DNA from: Hydrogenoanaerobacterium sp032017025 | Lineage (GTDB): Bacteria > Bacillota > Clostridia > Oscillospirales > Ruminococcaceae | Assembly (NCBI RefSeq): GCF_032017025.1 | Contig: NZ_DALZQO010000015.1 | Location: forward strand, 1-64,000 | Direction: 5' to 3' | DNA length: 64,000 bases | Shown here: positions 60,001 through 64,000 of the stretch, one piece after another | How positions within the stretch are numbered: position 1 is the stretch's first letter | Layout of the letters: each line of letters begins with the position of its first letter | Notes under the pieces: model-generated | Databases searched by the model: none | What the model was told of the DNA's origin: nothing | The model's input: the letters and a program-made list of their open reading frames with translations, nothing else | Position numbers and translations under genes: made by a program

Positions 60001-60568
60001 CCTCGTAGCTCCAAGCCTCAATCTTCTGAATCTCGTGAGAGGTTCTAAAGCCGTCGAAGAAGTTTACGAAAGGAACTCTGCCCTTGATAGCAGCAAGATG
60101 AGCGACAGCGGTGAGGTCCATAACCTCCTGTACGTTACCGCCGCAGAGCATTGCAAAACCGGTTTGACGGCAGGCATAAACGTCGGAGTGATCGCCGAAA
60201 ATGTTCAGTGCGTGAGAAGCAACGGTACGAGCGGAAACGTTAATTACCGCGGGTAGCAGCTCACCAGCCATTTTGTACATGTTCGGAATCATCAGCAGAA
60301 GACCCTGCGAAGCGGTAAAGGTGGTGGTAAGGGCACCGGCAGCGAGGGAACCGTGAACGGTACCGGCAGCACCGGCCTCAGACTGCATCTCTACAACCTT
60401 TACTTTTTCCCCGAAAATGTTGAGGCGACCGTCAGCAGACCATTTGTCTGAAACCTCAGCCATAACGGAAGACGGGGTAATGGGGTAAATCGCTGCAAGA
60501 TCTGTAAATGCATACGACACATGAGCGGCAGCAGTATTGCCGTCCATGGTTTTCATTTTTCTTGCCAT
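57020..60568 (-). CDS. nifJ: Pyruvate:ferredoxin (flavodoxin) oxidoreductase
   Basis: Single-chain PFOR of 1182 residues. It oxidises pyruvate with CoA to acetyl-CoA and CO2 and reduces ferredoxin, the key energy step in anaerobes. It starts MARKMKTMDGNTAAAHVSYA, and AIYPITPSSVMAE begins the first domain. Two [4Fe-4S] ferredoxin motifs start at Cys697 (CIQCNFCAYVCP) and Cys751 (CTGCGSCANVCP). The third cluster region has SGACGGCGETPY, and the TPP site is in GDGWAFDIGFGGLDH with NTEVYSNTGGQ. AAGGAGG precedes the ATG. Codon use is strongly biased, as expected for a highly expressed gene, and leaves a very long antisense frame open. Confidence 0.98.
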   Translation of the reverse strand: MARKMKTMDGNTAAAHVSYAFTDLAAIYPITPSSVMAEVSDKWSADGRLNIFGEKVKVVEMQSEAGAAGTVHGSLAAGALTTTFTASQGLLLMIPNMYKMAGELLPAVINVSARTVASHALNIFGDHSDVYACRQTGFAMLCGGNVQEVMDLTAVAHLAAIKGRVPFVNFFDGFRTSHEIQKIEAWSYEDLKEMCDMDAVDAFRKNALNPEHPVLRGTAQNGDIFFQARESCNKFYDALPAIVEDYMGKVNAKIGTNYSLFNYYGAPDADNVIIAMGSVCDTIEETIDYLNANGKKVGLVKVRLYRPFSAAHLLAAIPETAKVISVLDRTKEPGALGEPLYLDVVASLKDTKFHNVPVLGGRYGLGSKDTTPAQIIAVYNNAAAQGKKIFTIGITDDVTNLSLDITENPDTTPAGTTSCKFWGLGSDGTVGANKNSIKIIGDHTDMYAQAYFAYDSKKSGGVTISHLRFGHTPIRSTYYISKANFVACHNPSYVGKYDMIEDLKDGGTFLLNCGWDMDEINARMPGKDKRYIANHNIKFYTLDGVKAGKELGLGTRINTVLQSAFFKLANIIPLDDAIKYMKDAATASYGKKGEKVVAMNHAAIDMGADALVEIKVPEDWKNAPDNESDKVPVATGSRKDLVDYINNIQIPVNAQRGDKLPVSAFSGAEDGTFPQGSAAYEKRGIAVDTPVWQPENCIQCNFCAYVCPHAVIRPMVMTEEEAANAPASQKYVDMVGMPGYKFAITVSVLDCTGCGSCANVCPGKKGAKALVMGPLDDNLDKQEGAAYSLTLADKPEVFEKFKETTVKGSQFKQPLLEFSGACGGCGETPYAKLATQLFGDRMYIANATGCSSIWGGSAPSTPYTVNKKGFGPAWANSLFEDNAEFGYGMFLAQATLRNQAITKILALSKKADADVKAACEAYLSSVNDGAANAVATKNLIAALEKCGCEDGKEILKNKEFLAKKSNWIFGGDGWAFDIGFGGLDHVIASGEDINILVFNTEVYSNTGGQSSKATPTGAVAQFAAAGKEVKQKDLAAIAMSYGYVYVAQVAQGADYNQCIKAFVEAESYNGPSLIIAYSPCINHGIKGGLVNAQSQIKAAVAAGYWHMFRFDPRLADQGKNPFQLDSKAPSASYADFLKNEVRYTSLTRAFPERAEVLFEKAEKVAAEKYNHLLRLSKLYDVE

Positions 60569-60640
60569 GTTTTGATATTCCTCCTTAGAAATTTGATAGC
60601 CACTTTTGACCTAGCCTTTAAAAAAAGACTTTACTAGTAA

Positions 60641-60669
60641 ATTCTAACACTTTTACCGCACGGTGTAAA
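60641..60669 (-). promoter_or_regulatory. nifJ promoter
   Basis: On the minus strand TTTACA (60669-60664), a 17-nt spacer ending TGT and TAGAAT (60646-60641), an extended -10 about 72 bases before nifJ. Confidence 0.65.
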
Positions 60670-60943
60670 TAGCAAAACGGCTTTTTCGCCTGTTAAAAAG
60701 CTGTAAACTTGTCGGTTTTTCTGTGTACAAAAGTGCAAACTGGAATAGAGTTGTTTTTTGCGCTTAACAAAAGAAAAAGTCGCAAAATGCGAAAACAAGT
60801 TGACTTAAAAAATGCACGGTTGCAATTTGCTCAAATTGCCTCTTATACGGCAACAACAGGCGCTGTACGGGCGGCAAACGAGTTTACGCCCCGCATCATT
60901 GCGCTGGCACGGCGGCAGAGCACCGCAGCGTATGCCCATTAAA

Positions 60944-60972
60944 TTGACAAGCAAGCCAAAAAAAGGTATATT
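60944..60972 (+). promoter_or_regulatory. Promoter of the CorC-type gene
   Basis: Perfect TTGACA (60944-60949), a 17-nt spacer and TATATT (60967-60972). The part of the nifJ-corC gap before it (about 60670-60943) holds only short frames without ribosome sites. Confidence 0.75.
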
Positions 60973-60982
60973 TGAAGCAACG

Positions 60983-61080
60983 CCGTACTGTTTTAACAGT
61001 ACGGGTAAATCGCCATAGCCGGCGGCTAACAATTAGTATATGCATGCTGTGGTACGAATATGAGGCGGCAGTTCAGCCGC
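60983..61080 (+). promoter_or_regulatory. Structured leader with mutually exclusive hairpins
   Basis: The roughly 125-base leader folds into CCGTACTG/CAGTACGG (60983-61004) and then has two competing helices: GCGGC (61065-61069) with GCCGC (61076-61080), or GCGGCT (61022-61027) with AGCCGC (61075-61080). The latter lies just before the AGAGGAG ribosome site (61081-61087). This is a switch-like layout, but it does not match the M-box, yybP-ykoY or other leaders I know. Confidence 0.45.
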
Positions 61081-61101
61081 AGAGGAGTTTGAATTTACAT
61101 T

Positions 61102-62433
61102 ATGGGAGATCCTGGTGGCAGTATTTGGTTTTACATTGGGCTTTTGGTGTTCTTGATTTTGAGCAACGCGTTTTTTGCGATGAGCGAGCTTGCGGTAATT
61201 GGTTTAAACGATGTTAAGCTGGCCCGCATGGCCGAAGAAGGCGACAAAAAGGCAAAAATTCTTGCACGCCTTACGGCAGAGCCGAGCAAATTTCTTTCGA
61301 CCATTCAGGTGGGCATTACCCTTTCGGGAATGCTTGCTTCGGCGGTTGCGGCAGATACCTTTGCGGATATCATTGTCCGGTCGGTGTCGATACCGACTAT
61401 TTCGCCCGGGGTAATCCGTGTGGTATCGCTGATCGTTATTACCATTCTGCTGTCGTTTATCACCATTGTGTTTGGCGAACTGGTGCCCAAACGCATTGCC
61501 ATGCAATACCCTGAAAAGGTTGCATTCGGCGTTGCCGGTGCACTGAACATCTGCTACACGGTAGAGAAACCCTTTGTTATGCTGCTATCTGCCACCACCA
61601 ACGGTTTGGTGCGCTTAGTGGGTATCGACCCGAATGCCGATGAGGAACAGGTCACCGAGGAAGAGATTCGTATGATGGTGGATGTGGGCAATGAGCGCGG
61701 CGTCATTGAACAAAGTCAGAAAGAGATGATCAATAACATCTTTGAGTTCGATGACCGCACGGCGGGCGAGGTGATGACCCACCGCACCGAAGTTACCGGT
61801 GTTGAGATGGATGCCACCATTGACGAGCTGGTCCGTCTTGCGATCGAAGACGGTTACTCTCGCATTCCGGTGTATGAGGATACCCTCGATGATATTAAAG
61901 GCATCATCTATGTGAAAGATCTGCTCACACTGGTGAAGGAGAACGCACCGCAGAATTTTAAGGTGCAGGATTATATGAGAAAGGCGCTTTTTGTGCCTGA
62001 AAGCAACCGTTGCCGCGAGCTGTTTTTAGAGTTTAAGGCGAAAAAAATCCAAATGGCAATTGTGGTGGATGAATACGGCGGAACCTCGGGTGTTGTTACG
62101 ATGGAAGACCTGCTGGAGTCGATTGTAGGCAACATACAGGATGAATATGACGACGAGGAGGAAGAGGTCAGCCGCATCTCCGATACCGCATTTACGCTGG
62201 ACGGCGCAATCTCTCTTGATGAGGTGGAAAATCTGATGAAGATTGACATCCCCGATAATGTGGATTACGACACCCTCGGCGGGCTTATCACCGACCTGCT
62301 CGGCAGAATTCCGTCGGAAGATGAGCACCCTAAAATTCAGATTGACGATGTGGAGTTTACAGTGCTCAAGGTGGAGGACAGACGCATTGCCAAGGTGAAA
62401 GCAGAAAAGCTGCCGGTGGAAGAAATAGAGTAG
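61102..62433 (+). CDS. HlyC/CorC-family CBS-domain transporter (CNNM type)
   Basis: Membrane protein of 443 residues: a DUF21/CNNM domain with four hydrophobic segments (residues about 8-190, with VFGELVPKRIAMQYPE), then two CBS domains (about 215-345, RIPVYEDTLDDIKGIIYVKD and VVDEYGGTSGVVTMEDLLE), then a CorC_HlyC domain at the end. Relatives export magnesium or cobalt. The ATG at 61102 follows GAGGAG at a longish distance of about 14 bases. It has its own promoter and a structured leader, hinting at ion-responsive control; that part is inference. Confidence 0.92.
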   Translation: MGDPGGSIWFYIGLLVFLILSNAFFAMSELAVIGLNDVKLARMAEEGDKKAKILARLTAEPSKFLSTIQVGITLSGMLASAVAADTFADIIVRSVSIPTISPGVIRVVSLIVITILLSFITIVFGELVPKRIAMQYPEKVAFGVAGALNICYTVEKPFVMLLSATTNGLVRLVGIDPNADEEQVTEEEIRMMVDVGNERGVIEQSQKEMINNIFEFDDRTAGEVMTHRTEVTGVEMDATIDELVRLAIEDGYSRIPVYEDTLDDIKGIIYVKDLLTLVKENAPQNFKVQDYMRKALFVPESNRCRELFLEFKAKKIQMAIVVDEYGGTSGVVTMEDLLESIVGNIQDEYDDEEEEVSRISDTAFTLDGAISLDEVENLMKIDIPDNVDYDTLGGLITDLLGRIPSEDEHPKIQIDDVEFTVLKVEDRRIAKVKAEKLPVEEIE

Positions 62434-62467
62434 AATCCAAAGCAAAACAGCATCAATTTGTATTCGT

Positions 62468-62498
62468 AAAAAAGAGGCGCGGCTGCGTCTCTTTTTTT
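62468..62498 (+). terminator. Terminator after the CorC-type gene
   Basis: AAAAAGAGGCGC pairs with GCGTCTCTTTTT (one G-U), then a run of T. Confidence 0.8.
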
Positions 62499-62631
62499 AA
62501 TGGTATATGCAGTTTAATGCTTTAACGCTTTCGTGCTTTTGTGTATTAAAATATTTTTCTTTCTTTTTCTCTCCGGTTGCGTTATAATAGGTCTAAATAA
62601 GCAGTATAACGTATAAGGAGGGTACCCACCC

Positions 62632-63642
62632 ATGATTGTGATATTAAAGAAAAACCCCGAAAAACAAAAGGTTGATCATTTGATAGAATCTTTCAAAAAG
62701 CTTGGGCTCGCCATTCACTACAGCGAGGGAACCCAGACTACCATTGTAGGTTTGGTAGGCGACACCTCGCGCGTAGATATGGATGCCATTTGCGCCAATG
62801 AAATTGTGGAAACCGTAAAGCGTATCAGCGAGCCTTACAAGGCGGCAAACCGCCGCTTTCACCCGCAGGATACCGTGGTAGAGGTGTGCGGGCGTAAGAT
62901 TGGAAACGGGCATTTTGGTGTTATAGCAGGGCCCTGTTCCGTCGAAAGCGAAGAGCAGATTATTTGTGTTGCACAGCAAATTAAAAAGAGCGGTGCACAG
63001 TTTTTGCGCGGAGGTGCATTTAAACCCCGTACCAGCCCCTATGCGTTTCAAGGGCTGGAGGCAGACGGCTTAAAGCTGCTGCTGGAGGCGAAAAAGGCCA
63101 CAGGGCTGCCGGTTGTCACTGAAATTATGAGCCAAACCCACATCGATCTGTTCGCCGATGTGGATATTATACAGGTTGGTGCTCGCAATATGCAGAATTT
63201 CCAACTGCTCAAAGAGTTGGGGCACAGCGATAAACCGATTCTGCTCAAGCGCGGGCTTGCCAACACTTTGGAAGAGTTTTTGATGAGCGCCGAGTACCTT
63301 ATGGCAGGCGGAAACAACAACATTATTCTATGCGAGCGGGGAATACGCACCTTTGAAACCGCCACACGCAACACCCCCGACCTCACCGCCATTGCGATGA
63401 TCAAGCGTCAGTCGCATCTGCCCGTCATTTTTGATCCCAGCCATGCCACCGGAATTCCATGGCTGGTTGAACCGCTCTCCAAGGCGGCTATTGCAATCGG
63501 GGCCGACGGCTTGATGATTGAGGTGCACAACAACCCTGAAGCGGCGCTGTGCGACGGTGCACAATCGCTTAACTTTGAACAATTTGATCAAGTGATGGAT
63601 ACCGTCAAACAACGCGTTGCCGTGGAGAAAAAGGTTCTTTAA
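62632..63642 (+). CDS. aroF: 3-deoxy-7-phosphoheptulonate synthase (type I-beta)
   Basis: DAHP synthase (336 residues), the first step of the shikimate pathway, joining phosphoenolpyruvate and erythrose 4-phosphate. The N-terminal 70 or so residues are a ferredoxin-like regulatory domain (MIVILKKNPEKQKVDHLIE). The catalytic barrel has VIAGPCSVESEEQI, LRGGAFKPRTSPYAFQG and PVIFDPSHATG. GGAGGG precedes the ATG, and a TATAAT (62583-62588) without a good -35 lies 44 bases upstream. Feedback control by an aromatic end product through the N-terminal domain is known for relatives. Other aro genes are not seen here. Confidence 0.96.
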   Translation: MIVILKKNPEKQKVDHLIESFKKLGLAIHYSEGTQTTIVGLVGDTSRVDMDAICANEIVETVKRISEPYKAANRRFHPQDTVVEVCGRKIGNGHFGVIAGPCSVESEEQIICVAQQIKKSGAQFLRGGAFKPRTSPYAFQGLEADGLKLLLEAKKATGLPVVTEIMSQTHIDLFADVDIIQVGARNMQNFQLLKELGHSDKPILLKRGLANTLEEFLMSAEYLMAGGNNNIILCERGIRTFETATRNTPDLTAIAMIKRQSHLPVIFDPSHATGIPWLVEPLSKAAIAIGADGLMIEVHNNPEAALCDGAQSLNFEQFDQVMDTVKQRVAVEKKVL

Positions 63643-63648
63643 GAGCAC

Positions 63649-63682
63649 AAAAAGCCACCGATTTTAGATCGGTGGCTTTTTT
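63649..63682. terminator. Terminator between aroF and the small membrane protein gene
   Basis: AAAAAGCCACCGAT pairs with ATCGGTGGCTTTTT around a five-base loop. A and T runs on both sides suit the two convergent genes. Confidence 0.88.
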
Positions 63683-63692
63683 ATCGATTAAT

Positions 63693-63878
63693 TCAAAGTC
63701 TGGCAAGTGCCATAAGCACAATGTAAACAAGCAACAGAACAAACAAAACCACCATGCCCATGCCGGTGAACCGAATCTTGTGGTTTCCGCTGGAGATACC
63801 TTTTGAGATAAAAACAATGCCCGCAACCAAAAGCAAAAGGGCGATGACGGGAAGAATTTTAAACAGTAAAACGGACAT
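63693..63878 (-). CDS. Small two-span membrane protein
   Basis: Protein of 61 residues (MSVLLFKILPVIALLLLVAG at the start) with two hydrophobic helices (about 5-25 and 38-58) joined by a short loop SKGISSGNHKIRFTG. GAGG lies 7 bases before the ATG, and the gene shares a strong terminator with aroF. No family is recognised. The remaining 63879-64000 shows a possible -10 (TATACT on the minus strand) and no further gene. Confidence 0.75.
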   Translation of the reverse strand: MSVLLFKILPVIALLLLVAGIVFISKGISSGNHKIRFTGMGMVVLFVLLLVYIVLMALARL

Positions 63879-64000
63879 AACGATACCTCACAATCTATTA
63901 AACAACAGCTCCAGTATACCACCAACGCTGTAAAAAAGATAGGCGAAAAAGTTAAATTTTTGTGCTCAGAAAATATGCCCACAGGTCATTACAGGGCAGT

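Noticed and set aside
57056..60256. A 1066-codon open frame on the plus strand, antisense to nifJ
   Set aside because: It exactly shadows the highly codon-biased PFOR gene, has no ribosome site and reads as low-complexity Val/Leu/Asn-rich sequence with no motif. Strong codon bias explains the missing stops.
60709..61032. Several short frames in the nifJ-corC gap (both strands)
   Set aside because: None has a ribosome site or a recognisable sequence, they overlap each other, and the corC promoter and leader occupy the right part.
60983..61087. M-box or yybP-ykoY riboswitch before the CorC gene
   Set aside because: The conserved cores of those riboswitches are not present; only a generic switch-like pairing pattern is seen, so it is listed as a candidate structure only.

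Overview
The window looks like the replication-origin region of a spore-forming, anaerobic, Gram-positive Clostridia chromosome, probably in the Oscillospirales/Ruminococcaceae sphere. That placement is inferred from gene content and protein style, not from a search. Sporulation and germination genes (gpr, spoIIP, spoVAC-VAD-VAE), a pyruvate:ferredoxin oxidoreductase, strong AGGAGG-type ribosome sites and the gene order yidC-jag-mnmE-mnmG-rsmG-noc-soj-spo0J support it. Almost everything is core genome. I see no phage, transposon, CRISPR or defence island.

Layout. From 0.1 to 20.3 kb nearly all genes are on the minus strand: hemW-lepB-lepA, then an orphan gene-spoIIP-gpr, the spoVA operon, and the replication cluster read leftward from dnaA (dnaA-dnaN-yaaA-recF-remB-gyrB-ycxB-gyrA). 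From 20.8 kb nearly all genes are on the plus strand: rpmH-rnpA-yidD-yidC-jag, mnmE-mnmG-rsmG, noc, soj-spo0J, serS, an acyl-ACP thioesterase, a flavin reductase, guaB and two tRNAs. The strand switch lies at dnaA/rpmH, as expected for replication forks leaving this point. The dnaA-dnaN gap holds DnaA boxes, an AT-rich stretch and a run of five TAG triplets resembling DnaA-trios. Two perfect parS sites lie nearby, one inside mnmG and one before soj.

From 36 to 41 kb there is a minus-strand block: a heptad-repeat coiled-coil protein, a GH13 alpha-glucan hydrolase and glycogen phosphorylase. From 41.5 to 56 kb come division, envelope and translation genes: zapA, a U32 protein, udk, dut, a DUF4321 protein, maf, mreB-mreC-mreD-pbp2, a MinD-like ATPase without MinC or MinE, mgsA, and a T-box-controlled hisS-aspS pair. 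The last part carries a stand-alone AAA ATPase, nifJ (PFOR), a CorC-type CBS transporter with a structured leader, a type I-beta DAHP synthase and a small membrane protein.

The most unusual material is non-coding: tandem and dispersed intergenic repeats (a family with a TGCCCGG core at 1.8, 7.7, 13.2 and 25.5 kb, and a 109-bp hairpin repeat carrying extended -10 elements before lepA), a large leader hairpin before noc, and a switch-like leader before the CorC gene. Several small genes of 44 to 61 codons were called by eye from strong ribosome sites. Many starts are TTG or GTG and were set from the ribosome site. A 10-base N gap sits inside mnmG. I found no clearly new multi-gene system.
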